A stretch of 64,000 nt of DNA, taken from Kiritimatiellia bacterium (lineage in GTDB: Bacteria > Verrucomicrobiota > Kiritimatiellia > UBA8416 > JADHWI01). Location: NCBI GenBank assembly GCA_030744755.1, contig JASLPY010000011.1:32779-96778 (forward strand), given 5' to 3'. The notes below the pieces were generated by a model. The model was not told the DNA's origin and did not search any database. It saw only the letters and a list, made by a program, of their open reading frames with translations. The translations under genes were made by a program, and so were the position numbers. This document shows, one piece after another, positions 15,120 to 23,902 of this stretch (within the stretch, counting starts at the first letter, position 1; every line of letters starts with the position of its first letter).

Positions 15120-15884
15120 GTGAAACAGGTTGTCTGGAGTCTAGTGTTGTTTGCGGCCTTGGTATCAGCAGGGCAGGAGACACGTATCACAGGGATTGCA
15201 TTCGAGGGTGAGCACATAACCTGTGAAGTGTCGACCGAGCATCGCTTTGTCGGATTAGAGATGGCTTATGATCTGAATCAGAACTGGCTCGCCCTCAGCG
15301 AGAACACGTGGAACTCAACCGTTTCAAATGGGGTATGCTCCCTTGTGGATTCAGGCAGACTGGACTATGCGGAGCTTGCAATCGTATTCCCGAAGCTCTC
15401 AGGCATGGAGAAAAATCGATTCTACAGGGCGCGCAGCTCTGACGAACCGCTCGCCTTACCGGTCGTGACAAACTGGATTTGCATAACTAATGGGGCCAAC
15501 GTCGCAGTTAGTAACGTGATTGTGAGCATGGACGGCACAATCTCCTTCATAGCGTTCGAGACAAACTGTCTCCCGCCCGGAACGGGAAATATAAGAGTGC
15601 CGGTAGCGGATTCGATTACACTGGAACAGTTCATGACGGTAATTGACGAATGCACATGTCAGATGCCAGAGGAGTGGGAACTGAGGTGTGAAGTTCTCGG
15701 GACAGGTGCAACGCTACGCATTCCGCTGATTCCTTTTGGTACAGAGCCGAAGGAAGTCGCGATCGTACTCCGCGACGATGAACTTGATATCGATCTTGAC
15801 TGGCTGGGAATTGATGCCACCCTGACCTATGATGTCCTCGCCATCACCCCCCTTCCGAGTCCATGCCCCATACACAATAAGTAG
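15120..15884 (+). CDS. Secreted protein of unknown function
   Basis: A 254-aa protein I cannot assign. The GTG at 15120 begins a clear signal peptide (VKQVVWSLVLFAALVSAGQE) and has GGAG upstream, so it is preferred to the ATG at 15051. The mature part is beta-rich with scattered Cys residues. It contains an RFYRARSS segment near residue 100 that in my recollection is common at the end of one type of domain in secreted Verrucomicrobia/Lentisphaerota proteins, followed by a 120-residue region with Cys pairs (DECTCQMPEEWELRCEV). It stands alone between dfx and the Wadjet operon, with which it is convergent. Confidence 0.7.
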   Translation: MKQVVWSLVLFAALVSAGQETRITGIAFEGEHITCEVSTEHRFVGLEMAYDLNQNWLALSENTWNSTVSNGVCSLVDSGRLDYAELAIVFPKLSGMEKNRFYRARSSDEPLALPVVTNWICITNGANVAVSNVIVSMDGTISFIAFETNCLPPGTGNIRVPVADSITLEQFMTVIDECTCQMPEEWELRCEVLGTGATLRIPLIPFGTEPKEVAIVLRDDELDIDLDWLGIDATLTYDVLAITPLPSPCPIHNK

Positions 15885-15897
15885 CCACGCAACTCCT

Positions 15898-16761
15898 TCA
15901 CACCGATTCCCGCAGCAGGAGGGCCTCCTGTTCGAGCCCACAACCCGATGTATCCATCAGATTGACAATAGTTCGAACGGCACGGTCAGAGCCATGACGG
16001 AGGCGCGCGAGGATGGCTTCGGAGTCGCGGAGCAGTTCTCGTTTGCCGTAGCGCTCAAAGAGTTCCGTGAGATTATCAGGAACGTGAAGAGTGACACGGT
16101 CGTCAAGGCGTGTACGCAAACGCAGGTACTCGTCCAATCCCACGGGATCATAATCTCCACAATGAATGAAGGTGCACCGGCTCATGCTATCAGACGCGAG
16201 CCAATCAAGAACGCGCCTGGAAAGTCTGCCGCCAGCGTAGAGTGCAACGGCTGCCTTAAGCGACAATCTCTCGAAGTGCAGAAAGGCCTCCAGATTCTCA
16301 ACGATGGCAACGGCCTCTTCTAAATGCCATGCCGGCTCCTGACCAATCAGCAGGCAAGCGGCACCCGTAAGGCGTGTCATGTGGCATAAGTTCACCGTGT
16401 CGACACCGCGTGATGCCGTGACATCGCATACCGCACGAAGCAATACCGGCTCACCGGTGGTAGTGAGAGCACGCTTTGCATCCCGATGCAGTGCGATGGC
16501 TTCGCTACGTGGAGGTATCGGGCCACTATCGTCGGGCACGGGCAAAGTCTCACCGTGCGGGAAATGCCGTTGCTTGAAGGCTTGGAGGGCGATGGAGTCT
16601 GCAACGGCAAACACCATACCGCGACCCTGTCTTCGGCGAACCAGGGCGCCGGAATCGAGCAAGGGGCGTATGCGTTGTTCCGTACGTCCGCTGACGGTCG
16701 AGTATGGGACGGAATGCTCAGCCTCGAGTCTCACCAGCAATCGGTACAACCCGTCACTCAT
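15898..16761 (-). CDS. jetD: Wadjet nuclease subunit JetD
   Basis: The DNA-cleaving subunit of the Wadjet plasmid-defence system. The 287-aa product has a winged-helix-like N-terminus (LLDSGALVRRRQGRGMVFAV) and a C-terminal Toprim domain related to Spo11/TopoVI-A (DUF2220 type): acidic residue Glu155 or Glu158 in IVENLEAF, then HCGDYDPVGLDEYL with Asp203 and Asp205, and a closing GCGLEQEALL. It is shorter than the JetD I recall from the best-studied systems, so a compact subtype is likely. The start overlaps the jetC stop by 8 bp. Catalytic residues appear intact. Confidence 0.9.
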   Translation of the reverse strand: MSDGLYRLLVRLEAEHSVPYSTVSGRTEQRIRPLLDSGALVRRRQGRGMVFAVADSIALQAFKQRHFPHGETLPVPDDSGPIPPRSEAIALHRDAKRALTTTGEPVLLRAVCDVTASRGVDTVNLCHMTRLTGAACLLIGQEPAWHLEEAVAIVENLEAFLHFERLSLKAAVALYAGGRLSRRVLDWLASDSMSRCTFIHCGDYDPVGLDEYLRLRTRLDDRVTLHVPDNLTELFERYGKRELLRDSEAILARLRHGSDRAVRTIVNLMDTSGCGLEQEALLLRESV

Positions 16762-19495
16762 TTACGACGTCCTCTTCCCGTGAGATCTGAACCAACGCGG
16801 ATTTTGGATCCAACACCACCCGACCATTGTCACTTTCTTCGAGGAAGTAGAGCTGTTCAGCAGCATCCATGGCATCGGGACTTGCCAGGACGGCCACGAA
16901 GCCCATGCTTCGGGCTGCGTTGACAATGCCTGCGAGGTTATCGCGATCCAGACTGGAGCATTCATCCAGGTAGAATGGGATTCTCACACTGGCTCCCTCC
17001 AGAAGCCCGCGCAACAGCACCAGGTTAACAAGCACCTTGATGGTGATTGTGGTGCCGTTGGATTCGATGGCATCAAGGTGTGCGTGCTTTCGGATCTTGT
17101 CATCAGAAGTTCCGACCTCAAACTGCAGATCAAACAGATCTTCCAGTGTCACGCGAGGATGCTCAGAGAGTAATCGTCCGAGATCATCAAAAGACTGATC
17201 TACAGCCTGTGCATCCACGAACAACGGCATATCCTCGTTTAGACTAATACCCCGGATGTGGCGCACCCAATTATGTCGTTCCTGTATCAGCACGCGAAGA
17301 GACGTAAGATTTGAGATAGCCACGCTGCCGATCTGCTGGTTCAGGCGCTGAACCAATGCTTTGAGCGTTTCCAGATCGTGGGCGATATTGCTGAGTGCCT
17401 TCTTTATTCCAACGGCGATACTTGTCCAGAGCTGTTGAACGGCCTTCTCTTTCTCCGGAATACTTTCGAGCTGTTCTTTCAGAGCCTGAACGGTTGCCGC
17501 CTCGTCATCTGCCACGTAGCGGGCATAGGTTCTTGCCTCGATTCTTCCCAGGATCTCGGTCACATGCTCCTGTTGATTCTGTTGGTCCCCGTTGGTGCGT
17601 TGATAGCGAACTACAAGTTCATCAAGATCGCAGGGGAGGTCTTCAACCGGTACAAGCGGCCAGTCCACCGGTGGGCGCTGCAAGTCTTTGACCATTTCGG
17701 AAAGGTGGCCTCTGCGCTCTTCCACACGGCCCAGTTCATCCTTTAGGCGTTCAATATCACGGACGATCTGAACGTGCTCCTCGTTGCAGGCTGCCAACTC
17801 TTTGTCCTTGTCCGCTGCCTGCTTTTCCAATGCGCTTTTCTCGGTACGCCATTCTTGCTCTCGTAGCTTCAACTCGGAAAACCTGCCGTAGTCACTCAGC
17901 TCGCGTATGAGCCCATCCAGCTCCAGCTCGAGCGCCCGTTTCTCCGTGCGGAGACGCTCGGCATCACGTGCTGCCTGGAGGATCTCCTTGTACTCCTGTT
18001 GTTGATGCTCCAGGGCGGTCAGCTCTTCCTGAATTACGGCCTGGTTGACATAGCGCGCCATATCCGGGGATTCGAGAGCGCCAAGGTCAATGTCAACCCC
18101 GGGCGCATGCAGGACTTGCTTATCACGCCATGCCAGCAATGCACGGAGCAGCACTTCGGCTCGTTCATCATCATGGACACTGCCCCGTGCATGCTCACCA
18201 CTGATCGGCACATCGAGAAGCGCAGGATTGAGGATGCGGAACATGTCGGCCATGTCTTCATCACTGAACCTGCCATGCAACCATTGCACGGCTGCATCAG
18301 CCAGCCCCTTCAAGCGGCGGCGGCGCTCTTGAATATCCCGCTCAACCCTCTGGAGCCGTGCTCGAACCTGTGCTTCAGGCGTGCGTTCGGATTGCCCGAG
18401 CTGGAAAGCCAGTTTGTCGATCTGTGCTCGTACATCTTTTTGCCTCTGCTCAGCCCAATCAGGAATGAACTCGGCGAACCGTTCTGCTTCCTGGTCAAGA
18501 CGTTGCAGGTCAGCGGTCACTTTGCCGAGCGTTGCAGCGATATCACGCATCGTCTTTCCCATGGTGTCAATCCGTTGCGAGAGATCTTGACGCTGCATCT
18601 CACCGGCTTTCAGGCGGACGCCGATGTCCTTCTCTTCCTGGGCCAGCGCAGCCAAAGCTTCTGCTCTTGCACGTCCGAGCGCCTGCCACAATGCGGGCAA
18701 CATACGTCGACATTCATCGCGACGCTCAATATGTTTCAGAAGTGCCTCAATCTCGCCCTGCAGTTGCTTGAGCTCCTGGACCTCGCGTGAGTCCCGTTGG
18801 ACCTTATCGAAACCCTGTGCGTACGTTTCCGCAAGGTCTATGCTCCTCTGCTGAAATTCACCTTCAAAGATATCCAGGATGAGCTGTTTCAGTTCGTCCT
18901 GTTTCAGGTGTGACAAACGCAGGATATTGTTAAACACCTTCCGAAAGCGCTTATACGTGGCCCCATGGCGCGCAGGCACAAGGCGAAGATCCACACCGCG
19001 GTTGTCCCCAACTCCGGTAAGCGCGGCTCGTAACTGTCCCGGAGTCAGGCGAGTGAAGTTTCGCGCGGATAGCTCTCGAAAGATTTCTTCATGTGCACGC
19101 ACACGCCGGTCAGCATCAAGATAGTCGGACGCTTCAAGGCGCCCGGTGTAGGCGAAGCGCTCAAAGTCATACTGCTTCACGGGGCCGAGACCATGAATGC
19201 CGAGAACTTGAAACCCGGTGGGCGTCAGGCATTCAAAAAGCGCATAGCTGTATATGTTGGGGAAGTAGTACTTGCGTGTTTCCGCAAGAGCGCGGGAGAA
19301 ATGCATCTGCCGCTGATCGTCGATGTAGAGTAATTGAAGCAGAGCAATGAGAGACGTCTTGCCAACATTGTTGGGACCAATCAGGTGCAGGGGAGCGGCC
19401 AGTTCTACCTCAGCGAAATCAAACTTCCCGCAATTGAGCAGAAGCACTTTGGACGGGCCGACGTCCGCAACAAAGCTATGGCTGGTTTTGCCCAT
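16754..19495 (-). CDS. jetC: Wadjet SMC-like ATPase JetC
   Basis: The MukB-like motor that extrudes DNA loops and identifies small circular DNA for JetD. The 913-aa protein has a Walker A at residues 40-47 (GPNNVGKT), long coiled coils (roughly 200-400 and 480-700; e.g. QEEKDIGVRLKAGEMQRQDL), a signature-like segment SNGTTITIK and a Walker B/D-loop at 839-850 (IPFYLDECSSLD), followed by a switch-type stretch (VAVLASPDAMDAAEQLYFLE). Folding the two ends together forms the ATPase head. It lies 3 bp downstream of jetB. Its length is below that of the larger JetC proteins I recall. Confidence 0.92.
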   Translation of the reverse strand: MGKTSHSFVADVGPSKVLLLNCGKFDFAEVELAAPLHLIGPNNVGKTSLIALLQLLYIDDQRQMHFSRALAETRKYYFPNIYSYALFECLTPTGFQVLGIHGLGPVKQYDFERFAYTGRLEASDYLDADRRVRAHEEIFRELSARNFTRLTPGQLRAALTGVGDNRGVDLRLVPARHGATYKRFRKVFNNILRLSHLKQDELKQLILDIFEGEFQQRSIDLAETYAQGFDKVQRDSREVQELKQLQGEIEALLKHIERRDECRRMLPALWQALGRARAEALAALAQEEKDIGVRLKAGEMQRQDLSQRIDTMGKTMRDIAATLGKVTADLQRLDQEAERFAEFIPDWAEQRQKDVRAQIDKLAFQLGQSERTPEAQVRARLQRVERDIQERRRRLKGLADAAVQWLHGRFSDEDMADMFRILNPALLDVPISGEHARGSVHDDERAEVLLRALLAWRDKQVLHAPGVDIDLGALESPDMARYVNQAVIQEELTALEHQQQEYKEILQAARDAERLRTEKRALELELDGLIRELSDYGRFSELKLREQEWRTEKSALEKQAADKDKELAACNEEHVQIVRDIERLKDELGRVEERRGHLSEMVKDLQRPPVDWPLVPVEDLPCDLDELVVRYQRTNGDQQNQQEHVTEILGRIEARTYARYVADDEAATVQALKEQLESIPEKEKAVQQLWTSIAVGIKKALSNIAHDLETLKALVQRLNQQIGSVAISNLTSLRVLIQERHNWVRHIRGISLNEDMPLFVDAQAVDQSFDDLGRLLSEHPRVTLEDLFDLQFEVGTSDDKIRKHAHLDAIESNGTTITIKVLVNLVLLRGLLEGASVRIPFYLDECSSLDRDNLAGIVNAARSMGFVAVLASPDAMDAAEQLYFLEESDNGRVVLDPKSALVQISREEDVVNE

Positions 19496-19498
19496 GTG

Positions 19499-20077
19499 TC
19501 AGTCGGTATCCTCTGGTTGTTCTGCAGTGTCTTCATCGTCGCCGTTGCCATTGTCAGCAGCCATTTGCAGACAAAGATCAAGAAAGCGGTAAGAGGGAGA
19601 ACGGAACGAGAAACTCTCGTCCTGTAGTCTTTCAAGGAATCCAAAGCGCTCCATTGTACGGATGAGATGCTCGATCTCGACTTGGTCCGTAACGCCTGCC
19701 TCGCGCATGAGCCTGCGATAACGATCTCCCACCAGGTGCGGCAATTCGGAACAACGAAAATGGCGGGACATAAGCGTTTCCTCGATCGCGTCACCGCGAT
19801 CCGCCAAGTCCTCGATCAAAATGAACATGAAGACAGACATGCGTGCCGACAGCTCAGTAAAATTCCCCCGGTCCACAAAGTAGAAAAAGTCGCGCGGGTG
19901 ATGCTGCAGTTCAAACCCCAGTTGCAAGAACAATACGCGAAACTCTTCCGCGTGCGACTTGAGGGCCGCATACAGAATGCCATCGGACATGCAGATATGA
20001 CGACCACGCCGCAGTGTTTCAAACACGGCAGCCAAGTTTGGCAGATCCACAAGCTGGTCCTTTTCCTGCGTTGTCAT
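19499..20077 (-). CDS. jetB: Wadjet MukE-like subunit JetB
   Basis: A 192-aa winged-helix KITE-type subunit (DUF4194-like) that binds the JetA kleisin and DNA. Recognisable stretches are RGRHICMSDGILYAALKSHAEEFRVLFLQ-like helices, RDFFYFVDRGNF, then VFMFILIEDLADRG and a C-terminal MERFGFLERLQDESFSFRSP typical of the second winged helix. The acidic tail (DDEDTAEQPEDTD) is unusual. The start overlaps the jetA stop by 4 bp (ATGA). Assignment rests on order and general pattern as much as on motifs. Confidence 0.88.
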   Translation of the reverse strand: MTTQEKDQLVDLPNLAAVFETLRRGRHICMSDGILYAALKSHAEEFRVLFLQLGFELQHHPRDFFYFVDRGNFTELSARMSVFMFILIEDLADRGDAIEETLMSRHFRCSELPHLVGDRYRRLMREAGVTDQVEIEHLIRTMERFGFLERLQDESFSFRSPSYRFLDLCLQMAADNGNGDDEDTAEQPEDTD

Positions 20078-21339
20078 TCGTTATGCTCCTCAGCAACCCC
20101 ATTGCCATCGTCGTCATGGTCAGTTTCTCCAGCGACAGCCATGGGATGCGCTGACAATACCAGATCCCTCGCGCGATAATCACGTTTTCTATCCGCAAAC
20201 GAAGTCGCCCCGTATCGGCCGGTATGCAAGCGCCCGTACAGGCGTAGCGTGACAACGGGTGACGTATCGGGGTACGAGTCAATCAGCCATGCCAAAGCAT
20301 CTTCGATGGGAAGGGAAGCCTTAACGCCGGCTTCGAATGCATCTGCGTCAATGTGTGACTGTGATGCCGTGCCCTCGTGATGGGCCAAAGGTTCTGGTGG
20401 GCGGGGTTCATACCCCCGGAGGTCAAACAGATAGGCCTCCAGTGCCAAGTCACTGAACAAGCCGCGCTGCTGCCAATTGCACACGCCCATGGTACGGGGC
20501 AGGTTCAGACTGGTTAGACCATTCTTCCCTATCTGTTCCAGCGCATGAGATGCGCCCCGCGCCATGGCCGTCTCCTGGCGCAGTTCTTCATACAGAGGTG
20601 TCACTTCACGGATGGTTTCGTGGAAATCATCAAGCACATCCCTGCGTAAGCGCCGGAGTCGTGCGTCACCGCTGCTCACAACCTGTTGCACCGTGCCATC
20701 GTCGGCAAACTGAAGTTGGGCATCAGCGTAGATTCGGTCCAAGCGATCGAGCGCGCCATCCATCGCCTTTTGAGTATCGATGATGTCACGAAGCGGGATG
20801 ATGTACCGCGTCCACAAGCGGTTTATTACTTCATATCTCTGCCGTGGCGGCATATGTTCGTGGTTGGTCTTAATCCGGATGACGTCGGATATGACTTTCT
20901 CGCGATTGTTCCGTGAGTTGTGGCGCATCTGTTCAACGTGGTCTTCCAGCTCGCCGTTGACGAGTACGAGCAGTTCGCTGTTTCCGCTATCGGAAGCAGC
21001 AGCGAGGTCGGAGGCAAGAGTGTCGATGGCTTGGAAATAGGACTGGATAACCTTTACGCTTGTGAAGCAGAACTCCTGAAGGAGGTAACCAACCAGCGAT
21101 GCCACGGGCCGCGTCATTTCGAATTGCGCTGTCGCCTGCGGGGAGTGCTCCAGAATACCCAATTCGACCAACCGGTCACGCATATAGACCGCACTCGGTG
21201 ACTGCAGATCACCATACCGCCGGATAAGCGCAAGCAACTCGGCCTCCAGCAATCCCTCGCGCTTGTAATACAGTTCCGTCAGCAACGCATGGTGATCCGC
21301 CGCAAATCGAAAGAATGTTTGTGGGTTAACTGTGGGCAT
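20074..21339 (-). CDS. jetA: Wadjet kleisin (MukF-like) subunit JetA
   Basis: A 421-aa kleisin subunit bridging the JetC heads. The N-terminus is a winged helix (FFRFAADHHALLTELYYKREGLLEAELLALI), the middle is helical and likely coiled (DRLDRIYADAQLQFADD, RLRRLRRDVLDDFHETIREV), and the C-terminal part (LYGRLHTGRYGATSFADRKRD) would bind JetC. It ends in an acidic tail. It heads the jetABCD operon with the canonical gene order and tight overlaps. A HigB-toxin remnant lies 53 bp upstream on the same strand. Confidence 0.88.
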   Translation of the reverse strand: MPTVNPQTFFRFAADHHALLTELYYKREGLLEAELLALIRRYGDLQSPSAVYMRDRLVELGILEHSPQATAQFEMTRPVASLVGYLLQEFCFTSVKVIQSYFQAIDTLASDLAAASDSGNSELLVLVNGELEDHVEQMRHNSRNNREKVISDVIRIKTNHEHMPPRQRYEVINRLWTRYIIPLRDIIDTQKAMDGALDRLDRIYADAQLQFADDGTVQQVVSSGDARLRRLRRDVLDDFHETIREVTPLYEELRQETAMARGASHALEQIGKNGLTSLNLPRTMGVCNWQQRGLFSDLALEAYLFDLRGYEPRPPEPLAHHEGTASQSHIDADAFEAGVKASLPIEDALAWLIDSYPDTSPVVTLRLYGRLHTGRYGATSFADRKRDYRARDLVLSAHPMAVAGETDHDDDGNGVAEEHNE

Positions 21340-21391
21340 AACGTCTCACCGCGTCATTGTTCATCTTCCGTGAGAATAACTTTCGAGTTCA

Positions 21392-21454
21392 TTACACCAC
21401 CTCTACATCCGGATGTTTCTCCCAAAACGCCCGCAACATACTCCGGACGACCAT
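21392..21454 (-). pseudogene. HigB-type toxin remnant
   Basis: A 20-codon frame (MVVRSMLRAFWEKHPDVEVV, then stop) matches the N-terminus of HigB-family mRNA interferases, which typically open with a short strand, then LREFWEKHPDAE. The rest of the toxin is missing, and the neighbouring sequence carries no HigA antitoxin. It lies just upstream of jetA on the same strand. Because it is so short the assignment rests on one motif. Confidence 0.55.
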
Positions 21455-21802
21455 CCGCGTGTAATGCTCTCATAGAGAAACATAACAGTCATCATATGTT
21501 TTTCCATAATGGGAACATTGTATTGTGCCTCGTTCTTGATCGAAAAGGTGTTCACAGTTTCCATATTCTTCCGGATACTATACGCGGAGAACGACCAAAC
21601 AAGAGATTTGTCTGTTTTCTCTGGATCGATTTGCCGCTTCTTGCGGACGGCTAACGCGGCGGTTGGTTTCCAGATTCTCCCGGATTATAAGCAGCCAGGA
21701 AATCGCCTGCGCGTCAACCGTTGGCATACTTCATCATCTCACCGGTTGCTTGCGATCTGTGTTGCCCACACCCGTTGCAGCGTGACATCCCAAGCGTGTG
21801 AG

Positions 21803-21967
21803 CTACTGCGCTCGGGAATACTCATAGAGCTCCGAGGCACCAAGATCGTACTGTTCCTCGCACAGGCACAGTAGTGCCTTACGGAACTCGTCGCAGATAG
21901 TTGCTCCAGCCAGGATGTGTCTGAACGTGAGGTCCTGGAAGTTGTTATGGAGTGGAAAAAGCGTCAT
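21803..21967 (-). CDS. Possible 54-aa protein
   Basis: Minus-strand frame beginning MTLFPLHNNFQDL and continuing LAGATICDEFRKALLCLCEEQ, ending ELYEYSRAQ. AAGAGGTGG precedes the ATG, which supports translation, and the composition looks protein-like. It overlaps a plus-strand frame (21947-22075), so at most one of the two is likely real. I recognise no family. It could be a fragment left in the decayed region. Confidence 0.3.
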   Translation of the reverse strand: MTLFPLHNNFQDLTFRHILAGATICDEFRKALLCLCEEQYDLGASELYEYSRAQ

Positions 21968-22075
21968 CGTCCACCTCTTGATGAAGTTGACGTGGCGGAA
22001 GCGGTTCGGAACCTCGGCATTCTAGACTGGATCCACGTGAAACCCACGCCAGACCTTGTTCCGGAATCGGCATGA
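21947..22075 (+). pseudogene. Possible gene fragment, 42 codons
   Basis: Plus-strand frame MEWKKRHRPPLDEVDVAEAV...GILDWIHVKPTPDLVPESA then stop; the frame is open about 20 codons further upstream without a good start. It has the look of the C-terminal end of a real protein, but no promoter, RBS or upstream domain is present. Best read as a remnant. Confidence 0.3.
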
Positions 22076-22240
22076 TCTTATTCTCCGCGCTGGTCCGGCA
22101 CGGAATAGACGATGCTTATGCAGAGGTGCGCATATGCACTTCCCGACAAGTTACTTGGTCCCAGAACCCAACAATCCATTCCCATCCGCGTTCATCCGCG
22201 CCCATCCGCGGTTAAACTCTCTGTTTATGAGATGTTCGGG

Positions 22241-23902
22241 CTAGATCGAGAATGTGACGGGGGAGCCTGGGATTTCGATGCCTTTGAGCTCGGCGATAGC
22301 GTGTCTTACATCCGGGATTCTTCTGGGGCTGACGCTGACCCGGTTTATCCCCGCGCTTACCAGCCGGTCGATGAATCGGGGGTAACCTGCCAGTTCCCCA
22401 CACACGGAAAGTGGCTTGCCCGCCTCCTCCGCCGCAATGGAAATGGTGCGAATCAGGTTCCAGAATACCGGACGGTCCGGGTTGTAGTCGTAGGAAACCA
22501 GATCGTTTTCGCGGTCTACCGCGAATAGGTACTGGGTGAGATCGTTCGTCCCGATGCTGGCAAAATCTGCGTGCATCATGATTTCATCTGCCTGCAGGCA
22601 GGCCGACGGAACCTCGAACATGGCTCCATGCCGTATAACTCCGAAAGGAATATCGCAGATCGAATCCATAAACGCCTGTTTCATGTCGAGAAACTGACGC
22701 GCATCCACGATCATGGGATACATCACGTGCACTCGACCACCAATCGAGGTTCTTGCGAGCGCCCTGGCCTGGGTTCTCAGGATGTCCTTCTTCCCCAGCA
22801 GAAAACGTGAACCACGCCACCCCAGTGACGGATTCTCTTCTTCCGGAATGCCCATAAACGGGAGCTTTTTATCGCTGCCGAAGTCGAACAGTCTGAAGAC
22901 AACCATCTTCCCTGCCATAGCACTGGCTACGGTGAGGTACCTATCTAAAAGCTCGTCTTCTGTCAGGAGTTGACCGGCGGCAATGATCTCAAATTCCGTC
23001 CGGTAGAGGCCTATCCCCTCGGCCTGCATTTCAACACATGCCTCAATATCGGAGGCCCAGTTGATGTTGGCCTGTACCTTGAAATCATCCACCGGCGCGA
23101 CGGCTTCGGGAACCCCGCGTTTCTGCAGATCCTCGGCCCTCGCGTTCGACATGGTATCGTCGCTCGGCCAGATCACGACTTCGCCGGATTCACCGTCCAC
23201 CAGGAGCTCCGTGCCACAACCCACCATGTCACGAATTCCGTGCAATCCGCTGACGGCAGGAATGCCAAGAGAGCGCGCCAGGATCGCCGCGTGCGAGTTG
23301 ACTCCACCGTGTTCCGTCACAAACGCGATGGTAAGATTGGGGTCTACGTCCACGGTCAGGCTCGGAGTAAGCTCTCCCGCAACAATGACGCGATTGCGCC
23401 CCCGCCGGCACTGACCACTATCACACTTCAGGGTCGGACGAATATCACCCATGACATCAAGAAGACGACGCCTTATCTCTCCGAAATCGCTCGCCCTGGC
23501 CTTGATGTACTCGTCATCCAGCGCCATCAGCTTCGACTCATACGTGTCGAGGACATGGGCGATCGCAAACTCGGCGTTCACGCCTTCCTCGTTCACCGCC
23601 TTGATGATGTCATCCAGAAGTTGTGGATCCTCAAGGATCATCTTGTGCGCTACGAAGATCTCAGCTTCCGCAGGTCCGATGTTCTTCTCCACTTTACCCC
23701 TGATTTCCTCGAGCTGCCCGCGGGAAATCTCCATGGCCCGCTTCACCCTGACTATCTCGAGATCGATACCCGTCCCTTCAACCTTGTACATGGGCATGGT
23801 TCTGTGGCGGTTCTCGTTGAACATGCACACTTTGCCCACGGCGCAACCCTTGCTGAGCGCCAGGCCTTCAAGTGTGGTTTCGCGATGTATCGTCTCAGCC
23901 AT
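22241..23902 (-). CDS. ptsI: Phosphoenolpyruvate-protein phosphotransferase (enzyme I)
   Basis: Transfers phosphate from PEP to HPr, the first step of the PTS. The 553-aa protein has an N-terminal HPr-binding/phospho-His domain (catalytic His in TEHGGVNSHAAILARSLGIPAV) and a C-terminal PEP-binding barrel (EGIGLYRTEFE, EENPSLGWRGSRF, SIGTNDLTQY, and the active-site Cys in SVCGELAGYP). ATG 23902 follows AAAGGTG and overlaps the flavodiiron gene stop by 8 bp, so the two are co-transcribed, an unusual partnership. No HPr or EII gene is present, so this may be a regulatory PTS. Confidence 0.93.
   Translation of the reverse strand: MAETIHRETTLEGLALSKGCAVGKVCMFNENRHRTMPMYKVEGTGIDLEIVRVKRAMEISRGQLEEIRGKVEKNIGPAEAEIFVAHKMILEDPQLLDDIIKAVNEEGVNAEFAIAHVLDTYESKLMALDDEYIKARASDFGEIRRRLLDVMGDIRPTLKCDSGQCRRGRNRVIVAGELTPSLTVDVDPNLTIAFVTEHGGVNSHAAILARSLGIPAVSGLHGIRDMVGCGTELLVDGESGEVVIWPSDDTMSNARAEDLQKRGVPEAVAPVDDFKVQANINWASDIEACVEMQAEGIGLYRTEFEIIAAGQLLTEDELLDRYLTVASAMAGKMVVFRLFDFGSDKKLPFMGIPEEENPSLGWRGSRFLLGKKDILRTQARALARTSIGGRVHVMYPMIVDARQFLDMKQAFMDSICDIPFGVIRHGAMFEVPSACLQADEIMMHADFASIGTNDLTQYLFAVDRENDLVSYDYNPDRPVFWNLIRTISIAAEEAGKPLSVCGELAGYPRFIDRLVSAGINRVSVSPRRIPDVRHAIAELKGIEIPGSPVTFSI

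Larger units (their letters stand above)
21340..22240. other. 0.9-kb decayed region between jetA and ptsI
   Basis: No intact gene of normal size. It contains a 20-codon HigB-toxin remnant (21392-21454), two mutually overlapping small frames (minus 21803-21967 and plus 21947-22075) and a repeat-like stretch near 22190-22215 (CATCCGCGCCCATCCGCGG) that resembles 34700-34760. It looks like the scar of lost mobile or toxin-antitoxin genes beside a defence operon. Confidence 0.6.
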
